A DNA stretch of 35,824 nucleotides from Dolichospermum sp. ST_sed8 (GCA_028658405.1 JAKOGY010000021.1:1-35824), one strand, 5' to 3'. Numbered from the stretch's first letter, positions 18,020 through 26,847 are shown. Translations and numbers: made by a program. The notes: generated by a model not told the origin, from the sequence alone.

Positions 18020-18970
18020 TTATTCTATTTCTGTTAAATTAGCTGCCTGTTGGAAATAAACATTTAACATTAAACCTATATCATGAAGAATAGCAGAATT
18101 AATATTCTTCTCTATTTCTGGTAAAAGCATTTTCCCAATAAAAATATCATAGTTAAGATGTTGTATGGATAGGTATTTTTTTGCTTGATCAAACAAATGT
18201 TTCAATGCCTGTCTACCCTGAAACAATCTCTTTGCTTGATTAATATCTAGTACCATAGGGTCATGAAACCAAGATTGCCATGTAATTTCTTGTAATTTAT
18301 TATTAAGTATTGTTTCTAAAGCTTGAATTTTTGTTTGAGATTCTCCACACTTGATTTGTATTTGTTCTTTAAACCAAATCTCAATTTCCTCTAAAGAAAA
18401 TATTTCATTTTGTGGTTTATCTAATTTTAATCTCTCGTAATTTTGTCTAAAGCGAAATCTTAAACACTCAACTAATTCATTACATATAGAACTTTGCAAA
18501 TATTCTATTAGCCATTGGTCTAATTGTTCTTTTGTCAATGTATTTATAGTATTTGTTTTATATGGTTTTCTGCCTTGAACTTGAGTAGGTAACTGATTTA
18601 AGATGTTAGCTATAGTTGCAGTTTCTTCCAAAAGATAATTTTCCCATTCGTTTCTTTGCCAATAGACTATTTTAGCTGCTTTAGTCTCAATTAAATTAGA
18701 ATCATTCTTATCATTTTCCTGATTAATTTTTTGTTGTTCGGTAAAATCTCGATCCTTAATTGCAATAACAGGTATATGTTTGTGCAAACTACGATCCGTA
18801 TATAAAATTTTGGCAATAGCATTAAAGTTTCCGCTACCACCAACCTCAATCACATCATAGTTTATCTGAGGCAGAATATTTGCATAAATTAACTCTTGAA
18901 TGGCTCTCTCTATAAATGACCATTCCTTTCCTTCAACAAGAATATATAAAATATTTTTAGATATTTCCAT
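18020..18970 (-). CDS. TOPRIM/DUF4435-like nuclease subunit of a two-gene defence-like pair
   Basis: A 316-residue protein whose N-terminal part has the TOPRIM pattern: LYILVEGKE (E13), a hydrophobic strand ending in EVGGSGNF, then VIAIKDRDF (D73, D75), followed by WQRNEWENYLLEE (E110-N111-Y112), the ExENY signature seen in DUF4435 proteins. The C-terminal half is helical and unfamiliar. Its ATG overlaps the stop of the AAA ATPase gene by one base (TAATG), so the two are translationally coupled. AAA ATPase plus DUF4435/TOPRIM is the architecture of the anti-phage PARIS system (AriA-AriB) and of RloAB-like pairs; assignment to one of these by name is inference. Confidence 0.72.
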   Translation of the reverse strand: MEISKNILYILVEGKEWSFIERAIQELIYANILPQINYDVIEVGGSGNFNAIAKILYTDRSLHKHIPVIAIKDRDFTEQQKINQENDKNDSNLIETKAAKIVYWQRNEWENYLLEETATIANILNQLPTQVQGRKPYKTNTINTLTKEQLDQWLIEYLQSSICNELVECLRFRFRQNYERLKLDKPQNEIFSLEEIEIWFKEQIQIKCGESQTKIQALETILNNKLQEITWQSWFHDPMVLDINQAKRLFQGRQALKHLFDQAKKYLSIQHLNYDIFIGKMLLPEIEKNINSAILHDIGLMLNVYFQQAANLTEIE

Positions 18971-20037
18971 TATTTTTCTGCCAAATCACCCAAATTAATA
19001 ATTTCAAAATCATAAAACATTTTTGCTACAGTTGGGGAATGAGTGGTAAAAATATATTGATTATTTGATTCATCCTTTCGCAAAACTTGGATTAATCTTT
19101 TTTGCCAAGCAGGATGTAAATGTAGTTCAACTTCGTCAATAAGAACAATAGAGTTTTTCGCCGTATCTGCTGCTAAACCAACCAGAATTCTTAAAATTTG
19201 ATGTTCCCCTGAACTCATTTGTAGTAAATCATATTCTATACCCTTTTTTTTCAAAATGAGAGTATCGGAAGCTGGACCAGACTCCAAACCGATTAATTCT
19301 GAAGGGAAGCAAATTTTATTAAATAATCTTTGAACTCTCTTCCAATAGGATTCTCCATATTTTTCCTCATTCCAAGTTAGGTCTTTACGGTAATATTCAT
19401 TTAACCATGATAAAACATCACCATGTGCATTTTTATCTTCCTGATTTTGTTGATTAAAACTCTTAAATAATCTTACAGTACGTCTTTGATCTAAATAGCA
19501 AACTCCACCAATTCTATCAAATATTTGTGAAGTTTGAAGGTTTTTATATACTGATTGAGAAGCTCTTCCTCTTGCACCTAAAACTTTAATAGAATTTTTA
19601 GGTAGATAACTATAGTGATATGGACTATTTGGTTCTCTATTTGGAAAAGACCAAGTAACTTTTGCTGGAATTTCTAAAGGTGGAACTGGGTTTGATAAAT
19701 TAAAGTTTTGCTTTAATTCAAGTGATGAATAAACATCGTTAATAGCTTCAGCTTCATCTCTTTCAATAGAATATTCAAATGCGATTTGAGCTATATTTCC
19801 TCTACATCTAACTAATTGTTGTACATTGTATTCCAAACCCTCTCTTAACTCTGGATTTTGTGGATTTTCAAAGACTTTAACTACAACATGAATTGCATCT
19901 AAAATTGAAGTTTTCCCAGAACCATTAGGACCGACAATTAAATTAATAGTTCGAGGACGACTAAGTAAATCGGTAAAATCTAAAGAGATATCGTTAATGG
20001 CACGAAAGTTTTTTATTTCTAAGGAGTGTAGTTTCAT
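18970..20037 (-). CDS. AAA (RecF/SMC-like, AAA15/21) ATPase of a two-gene defence-like pair
   Basis: A 355-residue ABC/SMC-type ATPase: N-terminal LEIKNFRAINDISLDF, Walker A GPNGSGKT (36-43), signature MSSGEHQ (about 274-280), Walker B IVLIDEVELHLHP (about 297-309) and switch THSP (about 332-335). The insert between the two ATP-binding halves is short, so the protein is smaller than OLD nucleases and has no TOPRIM of its own; that domain is in the coupled downstream gene. In known systems such an ATPase senses a phage protein and releases or activates its partner. A 12-bp inverted repeat lies upstream, in the divergent promoter region shared with the PIN-like gene. Confidence 0.82.
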   Translation of the reverse strand: MKLHSLEIKNFRAINDISLDFTDLLSRPRTINLIVGPNGSGKTSILDAIHVVVKVFENPQNPELREGLEYNVQQLVRCRGNIAQIAFEYSIERDEAEAINDVYSSLELKQNFNLSNPVPPLEIPAKVTWSFPNREPNSPYHYSYLPKNSIKVLGARGRASQSVYKNLQTSQIFDRIGGVCYLDQRRTVRLFKSFNQQNQEDKNAHGDVLSWLNEYYRKDLTWNEEKYGESYWKRVQRLFNKICFPSELIGLESGPASDTLILKKKGIEYDLLQMSSGEHQILRILVGLAADTAKNSIVLIDEVELHLHPAWQKRLIQVLRKDESNNQYIFTTHSPTVAKMFYDFEIINLGDLAEK

Positions 20038-20119
20038 ATAAATATTTTTATTTTTAAACTATACGCAATGTGGATCGTCAAATAAATTATTCGTTTTTTA
20101 TGTGACAAATTACCAAATA

Positions 20120-20159
20120 TAGATTGATTATAGCTTGTATTCATGCAATAATCAATCTA
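20120..20159. promoter_or_regulatory. 12-bp perfect inverted repeat between divergent island genes
   Basis: TAGATTGATTAT (20120-20131) and ATAATCAATCTA (20148-20159) are separated by 16 bp, about 85 bp from the AAA gene start and 130 bp from the PIN-like gene start. It may be an operator for one or both genes, or a structured element; function is inferred from position only. Confidence 0.45.
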
Positions 20160-20170
20160 ATTTACATCAC

Positions 20171-20212
20171 TGTCTGAATCAGGATTTTCAGGATTTAAGG
20201 ATTTACAGGATG
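20171..20212. repeat. CAGGATTT-type dispersed repeat
   Basis: Contains consecutive 9-11-bp units built on AGGATTT (TCAGGATTTT, CAGGATTTA, AGGATTTA, CAGGATG). I recall this sequence as a recurrent intergenic element in many bacterial, including cyanobacterial, genomes. It lies just upstream of the PIN-like gene. Confidence 0.55.
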
Positions 20213-20289
20213 AAAAAATAATATATTGTATGTTATCCTTGTATGGATTGTCACTATACTTTAAGCATCTCTTAGGAAGTTATCATAAA

Positions 20290-21477
20290 ATGAATATGCG
20301 TTATTTATTCCCCGGCTATTATCAACCTACAGAGGAAGAGTTTACTGAATTATGGAAAGAATGTATTTTTTCTTTTGATACAAATGTTCTTTTACATATC
20401 TATCGTTACTCTCCTAAAACAAGACAAAGATTGTTTGATATTCTTGAAAAGCTTCAGGAAAGAATTTGGATTCCGCATCAAGTTGGTTATGAGTTTCATA
20501 AAAATCGCTTGACTGTGATATTTGATCAGTCCAAGGCTTATGAGAAAATCAGTAAAATCTTAGAAGAAAATTTAAAAATAGAAAAAATTGGAACACTGAA
20601 AAAAGATTTAGAGGCATATAAGAAACATTCTACAATTGAAGTAAAAGAAATTATAGAAAAGATTGAAGCACCAATTAAAGAGGTTAATAAATCTCTCAAA
20701 AATAATTTACAGGACTTAAAAAAAAAGCATCCTGATCTCTTGAAAGAAGATATATTTCAAGATAAAATGATTGAGATACTAAATGGCAAGATTGGTAATC
20801 CATATCCCGACCTGCTATATATTTACAAATTATCTGAAGAAAGATTTAAATATTCAATTCCACCAGGTTATGAGGATGCAAAAAAGAAACCAGTCCCAGA
20901 TATGTACGGTGATGCTATACTTTGGTTGCAATTAATTGACTATGCAAAATCTGAGAAAAAACCCATTATTTTCGTGACAGATGATGACAAAGAAGACTGG
21001 TGGCTAGAAAGTGGAGGAAAAACAATCAGTCCAAGACCAGAGTTAGTACAAGAAATGCTAACTGAAGCTGGAGTGAAATTTTATATGTATTCTGCTGATA
21101 GATTTTTAGATTATGCTCAGAAGTTTCTACATCTTTCAGAACAGCCAGAAGTAATTGAGGAAGCTAAAGAAATTAGGGAACAGAATGTAGAATTTGAGCC
21201 ATTTATAACTTACCAAAACTTTTATCAAGCAGATCAAACAAGATTGCAAAAAGAAAATTTGCAAGTAGAATTGCGAGAACTTGCTCAAGTATACAACTCG
21301 CTTCAAGAGCAACAAAAGGAATTGCTTAGTTCAATGGATATGGATAGTATTAAATTTGATAGCCTAGGCTTTCAGTGTTTTAAAGAAGCACTTGAAACAG
21401 TTCAATCACAGATGAACACAATAAGCACACTACAAAATTTGTATAAAAAACAGTTGGCTGCTTTAGTATTAGAGTAG
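20290..21477 (+). CDS. PIN-like domain protein (PIN_8 / DUF4935-type putative RNase)
   Basis: A 395-residue protein with a PIN-like nuclease fold: the first acidic residue is D30 in FSFDTNVLLHIYRY, the second E68 in VGYEFHKNR, and the later acidic cluster is in PDMYGDAILW and IIFVTDDDKEDWW. A long lysine-rich coiled-coil insert (about 75-170) splits the fold, and a C-terminal coiled coil (about 310-395) follows. PIN-like proteins of this type are predicted RNases found in defence islands. ATG 20290 is chosen because it gives MNMRYLFPGYYQPTEEEF, with an AGGAAG motif 11 bp before it. It is divergent from the AAA/TOPRIM pair. Confidence 0.8.
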   Translation: MNMRYLFPGYYQPTEEEFTELWKECIFSFDTNVLLHIYRYSPKTRQRLFDILEKLQERIWIPHQVGYEFHKNRLTVIFDQSKAYEKISKILEENLKIEKIGTLKKDLEAYKKHSTIEVKEIIEKIEAPIKEVNKSLKNNLQDLKKKHPDLLKEDIFQDKMIEILNGKIGNPYPDLLYIYKLSEERFKYSIPPGYEDAKKKPVPDMYGDAILWLQLIDYAKSEKKPIIFVTDDDKEDWWLESGGKTISPRPELVQEMLTEAGVKFYMYSADRFLDYAQKFLHLSEQPEVIEEAKEIREQNVEFEPFITYQNFYQADQTRLQKENLQVELRELAQVYNSLQEQQKELLSSMDMDSIKFDSLGFQCFKEALETVQSQMNTISTLQNLYKKQLAALVLE

Positions 21478-21599
21478 TGTCTCTTTAACTCCTTATAGCG
21501 GTGTGAGCTTGAGTGAGATACAGGAAAAGCCTTTTTTAGCAGAGATTATAGCCCATCCAAGTGTACCTCATCCGACTGAATACCGCTCGCTCTATTATC

Positions 21600-21655
21600 C
21601 TTTCCTCCTTCTTCTTCTCTTCCTTCGTGTCCTTCGCATCTTCGTGGTTCGTTCC
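21600..21655. repeat. Inverted copy of the CACGAAGG element with CTTCTTC tract
   Basis: Reads CTTCGTGTCCTTCG and CATCTTCGTGGTTCG on the plus strand, the reverse complement of the element at 1501 and 5301, preceded by a TCCTTCTTCTTCTC tract. It lies in the 236-bp spacer before higA, in which I see no gene. Confidence 0.75.
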
Positions 21656-21713
21656 TTACCCACCCTCAACATAAACAAGAAAATAAGAAATAACTAAAAA
21701 GCAACTTCCCTAC

Positions 21714-22115
21714 TCAGCCAACAAATAAACTTCCATCAACGTGAAAAAACTTCCCTAATATCTCAGATTGTTCTTTCGTCACTCCCACCTCACCATTAAT
21801 CACCTGAGAAACCAACTCACTCGAACCCAAAACAGGAACTAAATCACCTATTTCTAAATCCCGCGCTTCCAATAAATGCAAAATTCTCGAACGAGGAGTA
21901 GAAACATTCAACTGGTAATGCTGACTTTCAAAATCTTCAATTAGCCTTACCAATAATTCCAACAAAGCATTTTCTTCTGCTGTCAGACGAGAACGAGAAA
22001 GCAAATCTTCCACAACTGCCAAAAGCCGATCATTTTCTTCCTCAGTTTTGATAACTCGCGGTTGAGACTGAGAAAGTAATTTGCTGTAAACTTCTGAATC
22101 AAAAGTAAGGGTCAT
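21714..22115 (-). CDS. higA: HigA-type antitoxin
   Basis: A helix-turn-helix antitoxin of about 133 residues, second gene of a HigB-HigA pair. The N-terminal part (MTLTFDSEVYSKLLSQSQPR, LTAEENALLELLVRLIEDFE) is the helical region of this antitoxin family. The C-terminal part (RSRILHLLEARDLEIGDLVPVLGS, VISQ-like VSQVINGEVGVTKEQSEILGKFFHV) is an Xre-type HTH that should bind the operator. The frame is open to ATG 22145, but ATG 22115 gives the usual MTLTFD start and a 17-nt overlap with higB, with a weak TGGAAA site. Gene order toxin-first is typical of Hig systems. Confidence 0.82.
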   Translation of the reverse strand: MTLTFDSEVYSKLLSQSQPRVIKTEEENDRLLAVVEDLLSRSRLTAEENALLELLVRLIEDFESQHYQLNVSTPRSRILHLLEARDLEIGDLVPVLGSSELVSQVINGEVGVTKEQSEILGKFFHVDGSLFVG

Positions 22116-22398
22116 TTTTCCAGTAGTCTTTGTCATATTCTGCATGAGTTAAGACATATTTAATATAGATGACCTGGTTCTCATAATTAATACTAGCAAT
22201 TAAACGGTATTTATTGCCTTTAATATTGAAAACTGTCAAATTACCAACAGATTCAGCCTTGGGATAAACAGACTGTATCTCTACTAAATTACCCCAATTA
22301 GCTTTACTAACAGTAAAATACCAGTCATCAAGAGCTTCACAACAGTCTGCGTGTTCTTGACAATATTCTCTGAGCTTTTTCCGGCTGATAACGTGCAT
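22099..22398 (-). CDS. higB: HigB-type mRNA-interferase toxin
   Basis: A 99-residue toxin of the HigB_toxin/RelE-like group. It begins with MHVISRKKLREYCQEHADC, has LDDWYFTVSKANW and a basic core IKGNKYRLIASINYENQVIYIKY, and ends in THAEYDKDYWKND, the C-terminal signature of this family. It is predicted to cut translated mRNA when freed from HigA. The 3' end overlaps higA. No ribosome-binding or operator site could be named with confidence upstream (22399-22519). Confidence 0.87.
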   Translation of the reverse strand: MHVISRKKLREYCQEHADCCEALDDWYFTVSKANWGNLVEIQSVYPKAESVGNLTVFNIKGNKYRLIASINYENQVIYIKYVLTHAEYDKDYWKNDPYF

Positions 22399-22519
22399 TA
22401 AACTTTGATTTAAACTTGTGCAGCCAATAATTTTATACAGTTATTACTACAATATCACATTCTCAGAATTAGATGGTGTGCGATTCCTACGAACCGCTTT
22501 GCAGTAGAATGTTGAAGGT

Positions 22520-23869
22520 TTATAATGTATAGGTGAAATCGTTCACCAACATACCAGGAACTAAACTACCTCCTAACTGTCGGCTTTCGTAAGTTCCCAC
22601 TTCGGGAATAAATTCTTGGAAGTTGGTTAAATCTATGAGATTTTCTGCACCCCAAAAACGATAAAGACTTTCATCAAAACGCAGATTTTCAATAGGTGCG
22701 ACAATTTCGCCGTTTTCTACCCAAAAGCAAGCATAACGAGTCATACCTGTAATTCTGCCAGATGGGCGATCGCTCCAGTTCAAATAATGTAAATTAGAAA
22801 CATATAATCCTGTATCTAAACTGGGTAAAATCTCTGCAAATGCTAAATTACCAGGGCTGATTTCGGGAGAACGTAAGGTTTCTGAACTATTCGCACCATT
22901 AGCGGGTTTATGATATTCTTTAGCTGTGCGAGAATTAACTAAACTATTAATTAAAATGCCTTTTTCAATTAATATTAATTCTGGTGCAGCTATTTCTCCC
23001 AAATTATTAAATCTAGGAACTAGACCACTTTGAAAATTTTCCTTTAAAGTAAATTTTGGGGAAAGTTGTTTTTCTTGAAGTGATAAAGCCGCTAAAGCAC
23101 TATTACCTTGTTGAATATCTGCCTCACTGATAGCACCCCAGGAAAGCATAGCCAATAAATCAGCTACCGCAGCCGGAGCGAAATAAGTTTTATATTGTCC
23201 TTTTGGTAATTCTTTGACTGGACGAGATAACATTTCTAGTTGCTGTTTTCCATCATTTATTTTAGCTAGATAAGCATTTTCATTCCATTCACTCCCAGCA
23301 AAACTTCCTTTCACAGCTTGTCCTGATGCCATAAATAAGGAATAATCTAAATTAAATGAATCAGTGGTAAACCAGTGTTTTTGTCCACTAGAATCACCAT
23401 AACCTTTGATGACAATTCCCCCAGCATACATACCAGTAAAATCTAAATTATTTACAGGTTCGAGAATACTCGGAACTAATATTTCTGGACTTAGTAACTT
23501 ACCAGTATTAACTTCTCTACTGGTATTATTTTCTGATGGTAAAATTAAATAAGGATCAATTGGTAATAATGGTAATTCATCACGCAATTCTTGTAAAGCT
23601 GTATAAGCTAATTCCCAATCTATATCCCAATTTCCGGTAAAAGGAAACTGACGAGAACTACTGCGTTGATTAGCCATTAATGTAAGTTGAATCCCACCAT
23701 CATCAACACAGCCAGTTTGTCTAACTTTGGCACAATTAAAGCGAGTAAATTGACTACTTTCGCTACTAAGTCTGACTGTGAAATATTCATTTTCTGCCTT
23801 TTTAATCAGCAGAGTTTCCACAAGTTGATTAAAGGTTTTTTCTAAAGTTGATAATTCTACTATTTTCAT
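22520..23869 (-). CDS. TldE/PmbA family protein (metalloprotease partner subunit)
   Basis: A 449-residue TldD/PmbA-family protein lacking the HExxxH zinc motif, so it corresponds to the non-catalytic TldE (PmbA) chain. Recognisable parts are NNLDFTGMYAGGIVIKGYGDSSG, the LVPRFNNLGEIAAPELILIEKG segment and the C-terminal IENLRFDESLYRFWGA and ESRQLGGSLVPGMLVNDFTY. With TldD it forms a protease known for peptide maturation and antitoxin degradation. It starts only 3 bp after the uma2 stop, so it is in one operon with uma2 and, upstream of it, the tldD-like gene. Confidence 0.85.
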   Translation of the reverse strand: MKIVELSTLEKTFNQLVETLLIKKAENEYFTVRLSSESSQFTRFNCAKVRQTGCVDDGGIQLTLMANQRSSSRQFPFTGNWDIDWELAYTALQELRDELPLLPIDPYLILPSENNTSREVNTGKLLSPEILVPSILEPVNNLDFTGMYAGGIVIKGYGDSSGQKHWFTTDSFNLDYSLFMASGQAVKGSFAGSEWNENAYLAKINDGKQQLEMLSRPVKELPKGQYKTYFAPAAVADLLAMLSWGAISEADIQQGNSALAALSLQEKQLSPKFTLKENFQSGLVPRFNNLGEIAAPELILIEKGILINSLVNSRTAKEYHKPANGANSSETLRSPEISPGNLAFAEILPSLDTGLYVSNLHYLNWSDRPSGRITGMTRYACFWVENGEIVAPIENLRFDESLYRFWGAENLIDLTNFQEFIPEVGTYESRQLGGSLVPGMLVNDFTYTL

Positions 23870-23872
23870 TTT

Positions 23873-24637
23873 TTAAATTGTTTCTGGATCAATATTTAAT
23901 TCTCTCAATTTTGCTGCTAAACGTTCTGATCTTCTAGCTTCCCATTCTGCTCTTTGGAATTCTATTTCTGCTCTTTGGGATTCTATTTCTGCTTTTTGCA
24001 CTTGTATTGCTGTTTTTTTAGTTTCCTCTTCTGCGGTTTCTTCTGGTGTTGGTACTAACTCTCCTGCTGAGGTAAAATACCTTAACAATCCTTGTTTAAT
24101 TCCTAAATATAAACCTAATTGTTCACTCCATAAATGTCCTTTTTCATTGGGTTCTAAAGGTTGATATTTTCCATTTGTCAAATAAAAACCTGCAAATTCT
24201 AATGTATAAGGATCAAACCAAAAGTAATCCGGTGTGCGAAAAGTATTTTGATAAAGTTCTTTTTTAAATTCTCTATCAGTCTTAGCTGTACTGGGTGAAA
24301 GAATTTCTAAAATGAAATTAGGATATTTACCATCTTCTTCCCACACTACCCAACTTTTACGGGTTTTGCGTTCAGTTTCCAAGACGACGAAAAAATCAGG
24401 ACCCCGGAAATATTCTGATTTTTTCTGGTTAGGACTATAGTAAATACTAAGATTTCCCGCAGCATAGAAATCATATCTATCTTTCCACAACCATTTGAGA
24501 CATTTAATTAAGAGCATAATCTGCTCTAGGTGCAGTTCTGATTCCACAGGAGGTTCGTCACTATATAAATCACTAGGAGGAAAGATGACATCTGTCCAGA
24601 TGTCTTGTTGCAATTCTAATTCTTGAGCAATGATCAT
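23873..24637 (-). CDS. Uma2 family (DUF820) nuclease-fold protein
   Basis: A 254-residue Uma2 protein, a PD-(D/E)XK-like fold abundant in cyanobacteria. The expected elements are FYAAGNLSIYYS, GPDFFVV (acidic Asp), and NFILEILSPSTAKTDREFKK (Glu and Lys), then TPDYFWFDPYTLEFAGFYL. The C-terminal roughly 50 residues repeat QRAEIE-type heptads and end AAKLRELNIDPE, a common Uma2 tail. Biological function is unproven. It sits between the tldD-like gene (99 bp) and the tldE-like gene (3 bp) on the same strand, an unusual insertion into that pair. Confidence 0.88.
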   Translation of the reverse strand: MIIAQELELQQDIWTDVIFPPSDLYSDEPPVESELHLEQIMLLIKCLKWLWKDRYDFYAAGNLSIYYSPNQKKSEYFRGPDFFVVLETERKTRKSWVVWEEDGKYPNFILEILSPSTAKTDREFKKELYQNTFRTPDYFWFDPYTLEFAGFYLTNGKYQPLEPNEKGHLWSEQLGLYLGIKQGLLRYFTSAGELVPTPEETAEEETKKTAIQVQKAEIESQRAEIEFQRAEWEARRSERLAAKLRELNIDPETI

Positions 24638-24736
24638 ATTGATATGGCATCAAGTAGTTACTTGTTCATTGTAGCATTTATAGGAGGAGTCAAGAGTCAG
24701 GAGTTAGAAAGAAGGAAGAAAGCAGGAAAAATGTTA

Positions 24737-26173
24737 TCAACCACCACCAAAAACCTCAACATTTGCAAATTCACAAATCGGTGAACCATGTCCTACAGAA
24801 ATGGCTTGATTTGGTTCTCCTTTACCACAGAAAGGTGTACCGTATATTTGCCAATTAGAATCATTACCAACTTTAATTAAACTATGCCAAAATTCTGGTG
24901 TGGTAGCACGATAGTTAGGATTACGAAGGGTTTTAGTAAGTTTACCGTTTTCAATTAGCTTGGCATATTCACAACCAAATTGAAATTTATAACGTTGATC
25001 ATCTATTGACCAAGAACGGTTGGATTCCATGTAAATACCATGTTCTATTCCTGAGATAATTTCTTCAAAGCTGGCATTTCCTGGTTCTAAATTTAAGTTA
25101 GCCATTCTGTCTATGGGGGGACGATTCCAAGAACAAGCTCGCGCACAAGCAACACCGGGTAAATCTGCTCTAGCTTGACTTTCTAAGCTGCCTAAACCGC
25201 GTTGTAAAATGCCTTTTTTAATCACATATTCTTTGGTAGCTACTGCACCAGTATCATCAAATCCATAACTGGCAAATTCACCCGCTACTGTAGGATCAAA
25301 GGTGATATTCATCAGGGGTGAACCATATTCTAATTTTCCAAAATCATCTTTGGTAACAAAGCTACCGCCGGCATAGTTGCGTTCATCTCCTAAAATGCGG
25401 TCAATTTCTAAAGGATGTCCGATACTTTCATGAATTTGTAGCATCATTTGATCTGGCGCTAAAACTAAATTAGTCCGAGTAGTTGGACATTCTTCCGCTG
25501 TTAATAATTCTAATGCCTGTTCACCAACTTTTTGAACTTGATGCCATAAATTATCGTGTTTGAACAGTTCCCAACCTCCTTGATAAGAGTTTGCATGAGC
25601 GCCGTTGTTGGTGCGTGGTTGGACGATTGCGCCGTCTTGAGCGATCGCTCCAAAATGATGACTAAGAGATAGAATATTTTGATATACTTCTGAACCGTTA
25701 CTACTCACAAACCAAGTTTCTTTTTGATCTGTACCGACGGTGGCTGTAGTTTGAATGATTTTATCATTAATTTTGAGTTGCTGACAAATCCGAATTAATA
25801 GATTGTTGATTTCTCCAGGACTAAAAGCGTTAAATGGTTCTAAAAATGGCGAGTTATATTCACCAACTACTTTGGGACGGGTATTTTCACTAAGGGGATA
25901 TATCCACCATTTACTAGCGGCTAATGCTTGTTTGTAGGCGATTTCCGCAGCATTTTGTAAGCTAGAAACATCTAAGGAGTTGGTGGCTGCATAGCCTAAA
26001 CAACCATCAACTATAACTTCTATCATTGCTCCCATATTCAATGATTTACCATTGCTTTGGGGTAAACCATCACGCACGGAATGATAGTTTGAAGTTGTTT
26101 TTACGGCTCTAATTCCTACCCAATCAGCAGGGATGTTTAAATGAGAAATTGCGTTTGTTAGTTCTTTCCACAT
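24737..26173 (-). CDS. TldD-like zinc metalloprotease
   Basis: A 478-residue TldD-family protein with the zinc motif HESIGH (248-253) in QMMLQIHESIGHPLEIDRI. The likely third ligand is Cys449 in the CGKGEPNQ stretch, as in E. coli TldD. Other blocks are GDERNYAGGSF, YGFDDTGAVA and a C-terminal PICEFANVEVFGGG. It should form a heterodimer with the TldE-like protein of the same operon and hydrolyse unfolded peptides inside the chamber. The sequence belongs to the cyanobacterial subgroup distinct from the canonical proteobacterial pair, so the substrate is unknown. Confidence 0.88.
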   Translation of the reverse strand: MWKELTNAISHLNIPADWVGIRAVKTTSNYHSVRDGLPQSNGKSLNMGAMIEVIVDGCLGYAATNSLDVSSLQNAAEIAYKQALAASKWWIYPLSENTRPKVVGEYNSPFLEPFNAFSPGEINNLLIRICQQLKINDKIIQTTATVGTDQKETWFVSSNGSEVYQNILSLSHHFGAIAQDGAIVQPRTNNGAHANSYQGGWELFKHDNLWHQVQKVGEQALELLTAEECPTTRTNLVLAPDQMMLQIHESIGHPLEIDRILGDERNYAGGSFVTKDDFGKLEYGSPLMNITFDPTVAGEFASYGFDDTGAVATKEYVIKKGILQRGLGSLESQARADLPGVACARACSWNRPPIDRMANLNLEPGNASFEEIISGIEHGIYMESNRSWSIDDQRYKFQFGCEYAKLIENGKLTKTLRNPNYRATTPEFWHSLIKVGNDSNWQIYGTPFCGKGEPNQAISVGHGSPICEFANVEVFGGG

Positions 26174-26206
26174 GATATTAATTAAAAATTGAGCATTAAA
26201 AATTCA

Positions 26207-26285
26207 GTAGGGTGTGTTAGTGATAACGTAACACACCAAATTTTTGATAAAGGTGCGTTACAGATTTCATCTTAACGCACCCTAC
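26207..26285. repeat. Nested palindromic repeat (GTAGGGTG...CACCCTAC)
   Basis: An outer inverted repeat GTAGGGTG/CACCCTAC (26207-26214, 26278-26285) encloses two perfect hairpins: GGTGTGTTA/TAACACACC (26211-26237) and GGTGCGTTA/TAACGCACC (26252-26281). It is a common cyanobacterial element form. The following stretch 26286-26554 shows no gene or site that I can support. Confidence 0.8.
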
Positions 26286-26554
26286 AATACTAGGGGGGGT
26301 AAATGAGCAATCGCACAGAAAGTTACGCTAAGACTGTAAGCCATACTGGATAAGCATTATGTCAATCAATATTTTTGGTAATTCTCAACGTACCAATTAA
26401 CCCAAGGTTTATTTGATACAGCATTTTACAACATAGCCATCAGGATTTCAGACTACAAAAATTGGAGGCGTTCAAATGGTACAGTTTTATTCATGTCAAT
26501 CAGAATGTTACCAGAAGGTTGTCAAATCATGATCGTAACTTTCGGAATCATTAC

Positions 26555-26707
26555 TCATTTGACCCCTAATTCTGCATTAATTAATGTTTGAAACTCATCC
26601 AGTGAATTAACGCTGATGGTTTGTACAAGTAGTTGTTTTAAACTCGTTAAATTATCAATTTGCTGAATAGTTTTCATTAATTTTTCAGGTAAAGTACCAA
26701 ATTTTAT
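26555..26707 (-). pseudogene. Rpn nuclease C-terminal remnant
   Basis: The minus-strand frame reads KFGTLPEKLMKTIQQIDN, then SLKQLLVQTISVNSLDEFQ, then LINAELGVK and a stop at 26555. This matches the last 45 residues or so of the Rpn proteins at 26848 (LPELM...IDDM...SLEEFQKLIDAEL) and 27454. No matching upstream portion remains in this copy, so it is the decayed tail of a third tandem gene. Confidence 0.75.
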
Positions 26708-26802
26708 AGAAACTGTAAGTTAAACGATTAATATTGTCTGCATTTAATCAATTGCTAAATATCAAAGTAATAATTTTTGAACTTTAGTAGTTTGTTATGC
26801 TT

Positions 26803-26838
26803 ATCTCTGACTCCCTCGTAATAGAAGAAATCAGAGAT
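26803..26838 (-). terminator. Hairpin downstream of the interrupted rpn copy
   Basis: ATCTCTGA and TCAGAGAT (8 bp) flank a 20-nt loop, starting about 10 nt after the stop of the minus-strand rpn fragment. Terminator function is a guess. Confidence 0.35.
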
Positions 26839-26847
26839 ATGATATCA

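Noticed and set aside
18970-20037. OLD-family or Gabija GajA single-protein nuclease
   Set aside because: The ATPase has no C-terminal TOPRIM domain; that function appears to be in the separate overlapping gene.
21503-21697. 64-codon frame after the PIN-like gene
   Set aside because: It runs through the dispersed CTTCTTC/CACGAAGG repeat and has no ribosome-binding site or family features.
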